Below, piece by piece: positions 11,236-20,639 of a stretch of 64,000 bases of DNA. The DNA comes from Flavobacteriaceae bacterium (GTDB lineage Bacteria; Bacteroidota; Bacteroidia; Flavobacteriales; Flavobacteriaceae), in the NCBI GenBank assembly GCA_021647985.1, contig JAKITQ010000001.1, forward strand, positions 62,001 to 126,000, given 5' to 3'. Under the pieces are notes generated by a model. The model saw only the letters and a program-made list of their open reading frames with translations. It had not been told where the DNA came from and did no database searches. The position numbers were made by a program, and so were the translations under genes. The number at the start of each line of letters is the position of its first letter. Positions within the stretch are counted from its first letter, which is position 1.

Positions 11236-11898
11236 TTATATTCTTTTCATAATTCCAATTCCAAAAGCGAATGACTTTAATTTAAAATCGGACTCCTTAT
11301 AAAGTTTTGAAATTACATTATTATAATCCATAGTCATTTGTAATGCTATTTTTTTTGATAAATTGTATTCAATTCCTCCTCCAAATTTAACTCCCAGTCC
11401 ATATGAATTATCTGTTACTTCTTTATTTAATGAAAAAAGATTATTAAGTCCAACCTCTCCAAATAATCGAATTTTATTTGGAAGAAAATAATATTTTAAT
11501 GTTAGAGGCACCTCAATAAATCTAAAATCAATATTTTGTGGACTCGGAGGAACTATAAAGAAACAAACAGCACAATAATAAGTTCCAGTAAAGTCTTTGT
11601 TAGAATAATTGATTGCGGTGTTTATTGAAAGTCTCGTTTTTATTTCATATTCTAAGTTCAATCCTATTCGGTAATTTGTTTTATTGTAATCAGCAGAGTA
11701 GCCAGTATATTTATCAAATGCTATATTTTCAGAACTTAAATTCTTTTCAAGACTAGTATTTAGACCAATTCTCAGTTTGCTAAGTTTTTCTTGGGCATTA
11801 ATTCCATATGTGAAGAAAAGTATAATTCCAAATATTAATAGTGTCTTTTTCATTTTCTTGATGTTTTTCATAATGTTGGGTAACGTGAGTATAAACAC
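11236..11898 (-). CDS. Outer membrane beta-barrel protein
   Basis: Signal peptide ...FFTYGINAQ, alternating amphipathic strands, C-terminal FGIGIMKRI; likely start at an internal Met of MKNIKKMKKTLL. Confidence 0.65.
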   Translation of the reverse strand: MFILTLPNIMKNIKKMKKTLLIFGIILFFTYGINAQEKLSKLRIGLNTSLEKNLSSENIAFDKYTGYSADYNKTNYRIGLNLEYEIKTRLSINTAINYSNKDFTGTYYCAVCFFIVPPSPQNIDFRFIEVPLTLKYYFLPNKIRLFGEVGLNNLFSLNKEVTDNSYGLGVKFGGGIEYNLSKKIALQMTMDYNNVISKLYKESDFKLKSFAFGIGIMKRI

Positions 11899-12131
11899 AC
11901 CACGGTGTTTATTTCATAAATACATCAACCCAAATATACGTAAATACTTCTTTGTTTGGAGGTTTGTAAAAGTTGATTTCTCAAATTCACTCCTGCAAGG
12001 TTTTTTTGAACCTTGTAGGTATAAAATGCAATCTACCACTTAAAAAATAAAAGCCCTTAGAAAGGAGCTTTTAGGTTACTATTTTACTTTTTAATCGCTT
12101 GATGCAACGATAACCTTGGTTGGGCAAGCAA

Positions 12132-13305
12132 CTATTCCATAATGTAGTCATTTACATCTTTTCTCCACGATTTATAAGAAATTTTTGCACGTCCGACACG
12201 GACAATCATTTGTGTTTTTTCTCCATCGTTTATTTTTGCTAATACCCTAAATTTCTTTTTCAAGTTTCCCATTTCAGAATATTCTTGAATTACTTGATTG
12301 TATGGATGTGTTATAATTCCAAGTTTAGCAATTGCGATATTAAAGCGTGCATAATCTCTACCTGATTTTATCCAATCGAGTTTAGTATTTGTTTTTGTAG
12401 TGAAAAATATTAATCCTTTTGAGCTTTCAATTCCTTTATTAATTCCTTTCATTGTTGCTTTAAATGTCTTTTCGCTATGCCAAGTTAAACTGTCTCCATT
12501 ATTCATTTGTTTTGTTGCAATTTTCAATATAAATCCTTCATATCCCATTTGTGGCAGGCTTATTCCATCTCGCTTTTCTGCAAGTTCTTTTTCAGAGAAA
12601 CGAAACTTATTCCTTGTTTCTTCGTTGGTAGCTTTTGTTCTTGTCTCAATTTCCATTGCTGTGGTAAAAATATTTAAATATGGACGCATTTGTTCTTTAC
12701 CTGTGAAAAATTGTAATTGGCTATGATAATTACCCATTAGCGATTTTATACTTTCAAATTCAGTTTGTGTAATCATTTTTCCCGTATAAGGTTTCCGGTT
12801 TGTTCCACGCTGATAAATATAATCGTACAAAACATCTTTGTTTTTATTTGACGTTTTTACAAATGTGATTCTTGCAACAGGTTTTTCAGTCATTTCATTG
12901 GCTTTTAAAGTATAATCTCCTTGTGGTAAATACGCTACTTTGGTTTGGTAACCTTCTTGGCTCATTCCTATGCTTACAAGTTCTATAAAACAACCTGCTC
13001 CCATATGAATTTGTCTCGCTGGTGGGTCTGTCTCTGGTAACACGTGTTTTACATACAATAACATTTGGGTATCCAGAAATAGTATCTAAATACCACGACT
13101 GTGTGTTGTGTGGACTTGGTGCTGTTATACCATAAGCAATGGCTTTCATTACAGGTTTAGTGTAATCATTTGGGTTTGCTCTTTTTTCATATTGCGCATT
13201 TACGCTTGTCGTAACAACTGTAAGTAGTGAAATAATTGTGTTTCTTAATAGTTTCATAATTTCTAAATTTAATTCAAAAGTATGCTGAAAATAAAAGTAA
13301 GTCAT
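12132..13305 (-). pseudogene. Frameshifted Acg/nitroreductase-family FMN protein
   Basis: ORF 12895..13305 encodes the N-terminus (signal peptide, AIAYGITAPSPHNTQSW); ORF 12132..13064 encodes the rest (FLDTQMLLYVKHVLPETDPPARQIHMGAGCFIELVSIG) in another frame, with an in-frame stop between; break near 13075-13095. Confidence 0.7.
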
Positions 13306-13332
13306 TGACCTACATCAAGAAAAAATATAAAA

Positions 13333-13922
13333 CTAATTGGATGTTATTCTCTTTCTAATTCGACTAAGTGTTTCAGGTGAGACATTGAGATAAGATGCAA
13401 GAAGATATTGCGGTACTCTTTGTGGTAAATCTGGTTTCAACGTTATTAGGTTTCGATATCGAGTCTCTGCATCATCCATAAATAAGGATTTGGCTTTTAT
13501 GCCAATTAATAAAAAGTCCTTCTGCCATTAACCTACCGATACGTTCAAATACAGGGTTATCTGTATACAGCTTATCAAATTTTTCAGTATTGGCTACAAA
13601 AATTTCACAATTTTCAAGACAAATAATATCTTTATCGGTAGGAGCTTTTGTTAGAACGCTTAAATAATCTGTTATAAAATCGTTTTCAAACGAAAATTCA
13701 TCAATTTTATCAACTCCTTCTTTATTGTAAACGCAAATACATTGCCCCTTTGTTGATAAATGCTATTTTATTACAAAAACTTCCATTATGTAAAAAATAG
13801 TCTCCTTTTTTTAGTTTTTTTAACTCAAATTGTTCTACAAATAATTCAGAACTTTCTCTGTCAATTTGTAATTGTTCTGTTAGGTACTTTATTAAACTGC
13901 TGTTGTTCATTTTTATGCCCAA
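13333..13922 (-). pseudogene. Crp/Fnr-family transcriptional regulator with at least two frameshifts
   Basis: MNNSSLIKYLTEQLQI...KKGDYFLHNGSFCNKIAFINKGAMYLRLQ (frame 1), then DEFSFENDFITDYLSVLTKAPTDKDIICLENCEIFVANTEKFDKLY, then [41 protein letters not shown], in different frames. Confidence 0.7.
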
Positions 13923-14106
13923 AAGGTTTGGTTATACTTCTGTTGTGTACTAAGTTAGCCAATTTTTTTCACTATTAATTAATTTTGTAAATCAGTCAAT
14001 ATTTTATAACACACGCATTCACAATAAAGTATAACCATTGCTAGTATTGGATCAAGTCCATCAGCTGATGGATGGGGTTTAACCTTTTATATTATCAAAA
14101 CAAAAG

Positions 14107-14178
14107 TACCCTCGCTAGGAATCGAACCTAGATCTAAAGTTTAGGAAACTCTTGTTCTATCCGTTGAACTACGAGGGC
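14107..14178 (-). tRNA. tRNA-Arg (anticodon CCT)
   Basis: Minus strand GCCCTCG TA GTTCAACGGATAGAAC A AGAGT TTCCTAA ACTTT ... CTAGG TTCGATT CCTAG CGAGGGT A folds as a cloverleaf with anticodon CCT. Confidence 0.93.
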
Positions 14179-14191
14179 TGAATTCATATTT

Positions 14192-14701
14192 TTAGGGTTT
14201 TTGTTCCAATGCCGTTTCAAATGATGTTATATAAGTATGAATTCGTTGATCTATATTCTGATAAAATAATTTATTGTATTTGGTATATTTATTATTGGAT
14301 ATTTGATAAACTTCAATCTCGGCGGTTAAGCCTGATTGCAATATAATAAAATCAGAAACTTTGTACAGGTATCTTTCATTTCTAATTTTAAAGTAAAAAG
14401 TAGGAGATACAGTGACATAATATTCTTTAAAATCATTTGGCCCCCACAGTAATTTAAAAGATACTTTTCCTGAAATTTCTTTATATTTATTATCATTGGT
14501 TGCTATTTCTTCAACCTTTTCGCTATGGTTTAATAACCATTTTTTTGCATGTAAGTGTAAGCTGTCTTTCGATACATCTTTAACCTCTAAAACACTAGAA
14601 TATAAAACTTTACCATTTTTTAACGGAAGTGCATCCAAGAGTTTGTTTTGTGCATTACAAACCAACGTAGAGAATAATAAAATGGTAATTATTTTGAGCA
14701 T
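14192..14701 (-). CDS. DUF4468-like secreted protein
   Basis: Signal peptide; LPLKNGKVLYSSVLEVKDVSKDSLHLHAKKWL pattern resembling DUF4468. Confidence 0.55.
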   Translation of the reverse strand: MLKIITILLFSTLVCNAQNKLLDALPLKNGKVLYSSVLEVKDVSKDSLHLHAKKWLLNHSEKVEEIATNDNKYKEISGKVSFKLLWGPNDFKEYYVTVSPTFYFKIRNERYLYKVSDFIILQSGLTAEIEVYQISNNKYTKYNKLFYQNIDQRIHTYITSFETALEQKP

Positions 14702-14812
14702 TATATGATGTTAGTTTTTGTTGAAAATAAAAATAATTAAAGGATTTTACTAATTTTTATTCACTAATATTCGTTTAAAAATAATATATATTTGTTGTAT
14801 TGTAAAAACAGG

Positions 14813-15868
14813 ATGAAAGCCACCTATAAAAAATATATACTTCATTTTAAAATACCAGGTGGTACGTCAAGAGGTATTTTAAACACGAAAGAAACTTATT
14901 TTTTAAAAATTCAACAAGAAAATTTGATAGGAGTAGGTGAGTGTGCTTTATTCAAAGGGCTAAGCATTGATGATCGCGACGATTATGAAGATAAATTAAT
15001 ATGGTTGTGTAAAAATATCAATCTTGATAAAGATTATTTATTGACAGAATTAAAAGAATTTCCTTCGATACAATTTGGATTAGAACAAGCGCTGTTATCT
15101 TTTAAAAGCAGCGATATTTTTAATTTATTTCCTTCCGATTTTACTGATGGATTGGATAAAATTGCTATTAATGGATTAATTTGGATGGGAGATAAATCAT
15201 TTATGCAAAAACAAATCAAAGAAAAATTAAAAAAAGGTTTTACAACGATAAAATTAAAAATTGGGGCCATTGATTTTAAAACCGAATTGGATTTATTAAA
15301 ATCTATAAGAAGTGAATTTACAGCTAAAGAAATAGAACTTCGGGTTGATGCAAATGGCGCTTTTCATCCACAAGATGCATTGGAAAAGTTAAAAAAATTA
15401 TCGACATTTGATTTACACTCTATTGAACAACCCATTGCAGTAAAACAATGGGAAACGATGGCTTTTCTCTGTGAAAAAACACCATTACCAATTGCCTTAG
15501 ACGAAGAGTTAATTGGTGTTTTTGACAGAGCGAAAAAAGAAAATATGATGCAAATCATTAATCCACAGTTTATTATATTAAAACCTAGTTTGATAGGGGG
15601 TATTCAGGGAACTGATGAATGGATTGAAATATCTACTAGGCAGGGTAGTGGATGGTGGATCACATCAGCACTTGAAAGTAATATAGGTTTGAATGCCATT
15701 GCCCAATACACCTATACTTTACAAACTAATATGCCACAAGGATTGGGTACCGGTGGTTTATTTACAAATAACATACCTTCGCCTTTACTGGTAGATTGTG
15801 GTAAATTATTTTATAAGGTATCCGCAAAAAATAATTGGGATTTTACATTTTTAAATAGGAATAAATAA
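14813..15868 (+). CDS. menC: o-succinylbenzoate synthase
   Basis: Enolase superfamily: TIKLKIGAIDFKTELDLLKSIR, LRVDANGAF, SIEQPIA, ALDEELIG, ILKPSLIGG; adjacent to menE. Confidence 0.88.
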   Translation: MKATYKKYILHFKIPGGTSRGILNTKETYFLKIQQENLIGVGECALFKGLSIDDRDDYEDKLIWLCKNINLDKDYLLTELKEFPSIQFGLEQALLSFKSSDIFNLFPSDFTDGLDKIAINGLIWMGDKSFMQKQIKEKLKKGFTTIKLKIGAIDFKTELDLLKSIRSEFTAKEIELRVDANGAFHPQDALEKLKKLSTFDLHSIEQPIAVKQWETMAFLCEKTPLPIALDEELIGVFDRAKKENMMQIINPQFIILKPSLIGGIQGTDEWIEISTRQGSGWWITSALESNIGLNAIAQYTYTLQTNMPQGLGTGGLFTNNIPSPLLVDCGKLFYKVSAKNNWDFTFLNRNK

Positions 15869-15870
15869 AC

Positions 15871-16824
15871 ATGAATTATATTCAACAGGCATACAAAGGC
15901 AACAATAACTTTTTAAATTATTTAGCCGCAATAATAATAATAACTATTGGTTGGCAAGTTTTAGGAATGATTCCTTTTATGCTAGTTGTCTCAGCACATA
16001 CTAATGATATTACTGAATTACTAGAAGCTTCAAAAGATACCTTTACGAGTTTAGGAATTGATAAAAACTTGTATTTATTTGTCATGCTTCTCATGTTTGT
16101 TTTTGGGTTGATTTCCTTGCTATTTGCTGTGGTAAAAATTCATAAAAGGCCTATTGTCAGTTTAGTAACGAGTAGAAAAAAAATTGATTGGAATAGAGTA
16201 TTTTATGGTTTTATTTTATGGTTTGGCATTACATTGGCAACAATATTAATAAATTATTCGTTAAGCCCAGAAAATTATATTTGGAATTTTAAAGCCATAC
16301 CATTTTTTATTTTGGTGATTGTTTCTATTGTAATGATGCCTATTCAAACTAGTTTCGAAGAATTATTATTTCGTGGATATTTTATGCAGGGATTGGGCGT
16401 GGTATTTAAAAATGCCTTTGTTCCATTATTTGTCACCTCCATTATATTTGGTTTGTTGCATATATTTAATCCCGAATATGATAAATTAGGTCCGTTGGTC
16501 ATGGTATATTACATAGGTACTGGGTTTTTATTTGGAATCACTACTTTAATGGATGAAGGAACTGAATTGTCTTTAGGTATGCATGCCGCAAATAATATAG
16601 TGGCGGCAATATTTGTGACAACGAATTGGGTAGTTTTACAAACGGATGCATTATTATTAGATATCTCAGAGCCAAATATTAGTTTTGAAATGGTTTTACC
16701 AGTATTTGTTATTTACCCTTTGGTGCTATTTGTTTTATCTAAAAAATATGGATGGACCAATTGGAAACATCATTTATTTGGTAGCATTGAAAAACCGGAA
16801 TTAATTACGGAAACAAGTGAATGA
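15871..16824 (+). CDS. CPBP-family intramembrane metalloprotease
   Basis: FEELLFRGYFMQGL, FGLLHIFNP, GMHAANNIVA motifs in a polytopic protein. Confidence 0.88.
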   Translation: MNYIQQAYKGNNNFLNYLAAIIIITIGWQVLGMIPFMLVVSAHTNDITELLEASKDTFTSLGIDKNLYLFVMLLMFVFGLISLLFAVVKIHKRPIVSLVTSRKKIDWNRVFYGFILWFGITLATILINYSLSPENYIWNFKAIPFFILVIVSIVMMPIQTSFEELLFRGYFMQGLGVVFKNAFVPLFVTSIIFGLLHIFNPEYDKLGPLVMVYYIGTGFLFGITTLMDEGTELSLGMHAANNIVAAIFVTTNWVVLQTDALLLDISEPNISFEMVLPVFVIYPLVLFVLSKKYGWTNWKHHLFGSIEKPELITETSE

Positions 16825-17894
16825 AAAAAGGTCATTTACATATAGCTTTTAAATTAAATGGAGAATCGTTTAAAAACGAAAGCGATTTACTAAAATTCAT
16901 TAAGAATAAACACCCTGATATTGCCTTGTTCTTAACGCAATGGTTCGATGGCTCGGAATTTATTACGGTGCAAACATCGGGTTCTACCGGTAGCCCAAAA
17001 CCGATTAAACTGAAAAAAGAATTTATGATTAATTCTGCCAAAGCTACAGGTATATATTTTAATCTACCACAAAACACAAGTGCATTATTGTGTTTACCGA
17101 TAAATTTTATTGCTGGTAAAATGATGTTAATTAGATCTTTAGTTTTAGGTTGGCACTTAGACATTGTTGAATCAAGTACCAACCCATTAAAAGGAAATAA
17201 TAAGCAATATGATTTCGCGGCAATGGTACCCATACAATTATTTAACAGCCTAATTTTTATGGGGCATATAAAAAAATTAATTGTAGGAGGAGGCTTGGTT
17301 TCTAAAGAGATTGTTTTAAAATTACAAAAATTATCCACAGGAATCTATGCTACCTATGGTATGACTGAAACCATTACACATATTGCAGTAAAACCATTAA
17401 ATTTTGCAGCTAGTGATGCGTGTGAAAATGATGTTTTTCAAACTTTACCATCAGTTAGGCTTGGTAGAGATGCGCGTGGTTGTTTGCTAATTGATGCTCC
17501 AAATTTATCGGACGAGAGAATAATAACCAACGATTTGGTAACATTGATTTCCAATACTGAATTTAAATGGCTTGGCAGATATGACAATATTATAAATTCT
17601 GGAGGTGTAAAATTGATTCCTGAACAAATTGAAGAAAAGTTAAGCGAAATTATTTCGAATCGTTTTTTTGTTATTGGAATTCCTGATACTGTTTTAGGTG
17701 ATAAATTAATCCTTATTTGTGAAGGAGATCAACAAATAGATTTATTAAATAAAATTATTGGGTTTCAAAAAGAAAACGCAACAGATCTTGCTAAATTAGA
17801 AGTGCCAAAAAAGGTTTATTTTGTAAATAAATTTATAGTAACAGAATCTAATAAAATAAAAAGAACGGAAATATTAAAAACCATTAAATTTTAG
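16821..17894 (+). CDS. menE: o-succinylbenzoate-CoA ligase (short AMP-binding enzyme)
   Basis: VQTSGSTGSPKPIKLKK, YATYGMTETITHIAVKPLN, WLGRYDNIINSGGVKLIPEQIE adenylate-forming motifs. Confidence 0.88.
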   Translation: MKKGHLHIAFKLNGESFKNESDLLKFIKNKHPDIALFLTQWFDGSEFITVQTSGSTGSPKPIKLKKEFMINSAKATGIYFNLPQNTSALLCLPINFIAGKMMLIRSLVLGWHLDIVESSTNPLKGNNKQYDFAAMVPIQLFNSLIFMGHIKKLIVGGGLVSKEIVLKLQKLSTGIYATYGMTETITHIAVKPLNFAASDACENDVFQTLPSVRLGRDARGCLLIDAPNLSDERIITNDLVTLISNTEFKWLGRYDNIINSGGVKLIPEQIEEKLSEIISNRFFVIGIPDTVLGDKLILICEGDQQIDLLNKIIGFQKENATDLAKLEVPKKVYFVNKFIVTESNKIKRTEILKTIKF

Positions 17895-17895
17895 T

Positions 17896-20136
17896 ATGAT
17901 AAAATTGACTACACAAAAGAAAATAAATATAGTGTGCATGCTATTTTTTGCCTTGAGCAATTTTTTTATCCATGCAAATAGAATAAATCCCAATCCAAAA
18001 AAAATAAATATATATTGGGATAACTCTTTGTCTATGCAAAATAAAGATTTAGAAAAGGAGATAGCTTTTTTAGATAATTATTTGGTAAATATTAAAGAAG
18101 TCGAAATAAATTTAATCGTATTTAGTAATACAATTAGTTTAGAAAAAAAATATCAAATAAATAATGCAAATTGGGCAGATTTAAAAGAAATATTACAGGG
18201 TATTACCTATGATGGTATGGCCTTATATGAAAATATTGGCAATGCTAATTCTGCAGATATAAATTTATTATTTACTGACGGGTTTGCGGTAATTGATAAA
18301 CTAAATCTGGAATCGGCAAAACCAACTTACATAATAAGTAGTAGCAAAAATGCCATGGTAAATTTGTTAAAAAGACAAAGTAATATTTCTAATGCGAATT
18401 ATATTAATTTGTTAGAAAACAATATAAAAGAAGCACTTTTGCTATTTGATTTTGAGCCTAATAAAATTTTATTGGTTGATGATTTGCAAATATTTGACGA
18501 TAAGCAATTAGAAAACAATACCATTCAAGGAATTGTTTACAGTAAAGATGGAGTTTTGATTGGGGCGGAAATTAAAGTTAAAGGTAAATCAACTGCTACT
18601 ACTACCAATGAAAATGGAAAGTTTTTAATTCATGCCAATAAGGGAGATGTTTTAGAAATCAAATATTTAGGTATGGAAACTAGAGATTTACTGATTGTAA
18701 AACTAAAGTTCTATGATGTATTGTTATTAGATGGAAATAGTGAATTGGATGAAATAATTCTTGAAGGAGCGTATAAAGATCCAACAGTAAATACAGGTTA
18801 TGGTAAAAAGGATAAAGAAAAGATAGGGTATGCGGTACAATCTGTTAGTGGTGAAGATTTGTCTTTAGCGAGACCGGATAATATAGCATTGCAAGGTAAA
18901 TTCTCGGGAGTAAATGCATATGGACAAAATGATGATATAAGCCAAATGGTTTTAAGAGGAAATTCACTATTATTAAATATATACCCACTTATTGTTTTGG
19001 ATGGAACACCATTAAGAAGGTCTAATTCGGTAACGGGACAAATCCAGATTTCTAATTTTATTAATCCAGCAAATATAGCCAATATTACTATTTTAAAAGG
19101 TCTTGTTGCTACAAACAGATGGGGTAGTGAAGGGGCTAATGGAGTGATTTTAATAACAACTTTAACCGCTACACATACTAAATCAAAAGATAGCAAGCCA
19201 TTTGACCGGGCATTGGTTAGAGATAATGATTATGAAGAAAATTTATCTGCTGTAAATACTTCCATTCGTGTAAAATATATGGATGAGATAATTAAGGTAG
19301 ACGGAATTGTCAAAAAATATGCTTTTTATTTAAAGAATAGAACTGGTTATAAAGATGACTTTCAGTACTATATAAATATGTCAAACTATTTTTTACAATT
19401 GGGTTATAAAGACTTGTCAACGAAAGTGCTAACTAATATTTTAGAAAAAAATATAGGTGACCTTAATAATTTAAGGTTTGTGGCTTTAAAGGCTGAAGAG
19501 AATAAAGATTTTGAATTGGTTGAGAAAATATATTTAAAAATTGCTGAGCTAAAACCATTAGAACCACAAAGTTACAGAGATTTGGCATTGATTTATACAA
19601 TAAATGGCAAGTACAATAAGGCTTTAAATATCTATTTGAATATTAAGCAAGATAAGTTTGTAGGCGTGAATTTTTCAGGGTTAATGAAAAATATCAATAA
19701 TGAAATGCGGCATTTAATATTAAATCAAAAAAGTGAATTAACGCTTACAGGCGTGCCAAAAGCATACTACAATTATGTACAATACGATGCCAGAATTGTT
19801 TTTGAATGGAATGATAGAGATGCAGATTTCGAGTTTCAATTTGTAAACCCTAAAAAGAAATTCTTTATTTGGTCACATACCAAAGATAAAAATGCCTCTC
19901 GAATTATTAGAGAAAATAATCAAGGGTTTAATGCAGAAGAATTTTTATTAACAGGGGTTGGTAAAGGGGAATGGATCATTAATATTGAAAGTAATATTAA
20001 AAGTAATAACGAGCCAGTTGCGGTAAAATATACAGTATTTAAAAATTTTGGTAAGGCAAATGAAACTATAGAATCCAAATTATTACTATTGAATAACATA
20101 TCTGGAAAATATACTATTGGCAGAATAAAAATTTAA
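17896..20136 (+). CDS. Carboxypeptidase-D-regulatory-like plus TonB-plug protein lacking an evident barrel (VWA-like N-terminus, TPR-like region)
   Basis: INIYWDNSLSMQNKD; IQGIVYSKDGVLIGAEIKVKGKSTATTTNENGKFLI; LQGKFSGVNAYGQND...PLIVLDGTPL...ILKGLVATNRWGSEGANGVILITT; then repeats, no barrel-like C-terminus. Confidence 0.75.
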   Translation: MIKLTTQKKINIVCMLFFALSNFFIHANRINPNPKKINIYWDNSLSMQNKDLEKEIAFLDNYLVNIKEVEINLIVFSNTISLEKKYQINNANWADLKEILQGITYDGMALYENIGNANSADINLLFTDGFAVIDKLNLESAKPTYIISSSKNAMVNLLKRQSNISNANYINLLENNIKEALLLFDFEPNKILLVDDLQIFDDKQLENNTIQGIVYSKDGVLIGAEIKVKGKSTATTTNENGKFLIHANKGDVLEIKYLGMETRDLLIVKLKFYDVLLLDGNSELDEIILEGAYKDPTVNTGYGKKDKEKIGYAVQSVSGEDLSLARPDNIALQGKFSGVNAYGQNDDISQMVLRGNSLLLNIYPLIVLDGTPLRRSNSVTGQIQISNFINPANIANITILKGLVATNRWGSEGANGVILITTLTATHTKSKDSKPFDRALVRDNDYEENLSAVNTSIRVKYMDEIIKVDGIVKKYAFYLKNRTGYKDDFQYYINMSNYFLQLGYKDLSTKVLTNILEKNIGDLNNLRFVALKAEENKDFELVEKIYLKIAELKPLEPQSYRDLALIYTINGKYNKALNIYLNIKQDKFVGVNFSGLMKNINNEMRHLILNQKSELTLTGVPKAYYNYVQYDARIVFEWNDRDADFEFQFVNPKKKFFIWSHTKDKNASRIIRENNQGFNAEEFLLTGVGKGEWIINIESNIKSNNEPVAVKYTVFKNFGKANETIESKLLLLNNISGKYTIGRIKI

Positions 20137-20639
20137 ACTTTATTAAACTAAACTGTGTGCGAGTTTTACTATATGATTCTTTAATATAAATTTTTTTATT
20201 GCTCCACTAGCTTTGCTTAAAATCATTCTCATACTTTTTGCCATAATTCAAATATACATTTATGGACTCAATTAATTCGCCTCAACAATAAAAGACATTC
20301 CAATAATTGCTGTTATAATTAGAACTTAGGTTAATATAAACTATGTTTATAATCAAGTTGGGCTAGGAGCTAAAAAATTAGGGGGAAACCACAAGCGAAA
20401 TTAAATTTTAATACAGCCTTATTTTTTCAATAAAACCAAAAATAAATCCTGTTTATTAGGGATAATTCAGGAAATTAACTAAGTTTGAAAAATCTTTAAG
20501 ATGGGAGTGAATTATTTTAAATAATAGTGTCATTAGTTAATAATGGTTGCCTTATTGAAAAATGGATCAGCTTGTTGAATTATAAAAGGTTACAATTAAG
20601 TTGTCTTTTTCACTTTCATATAAACCGTATTTTTATATC

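Noticed and set aside
13333-13922. Crp/Fnr pseudogene as regulator of the FNR-like sites at the cytochrome locus
   Set aside because: Reading frame broken at least twice and about 37 kb away; the actual regulator is presumably elsewhere in the genome.
14058-14071. Palindrome CCATCAGCTGATGG near the tRNA-Arg gene
   Set aside because: Short isolated palindrome with no T run, promoter or repeated copies in the window to give it meaning.
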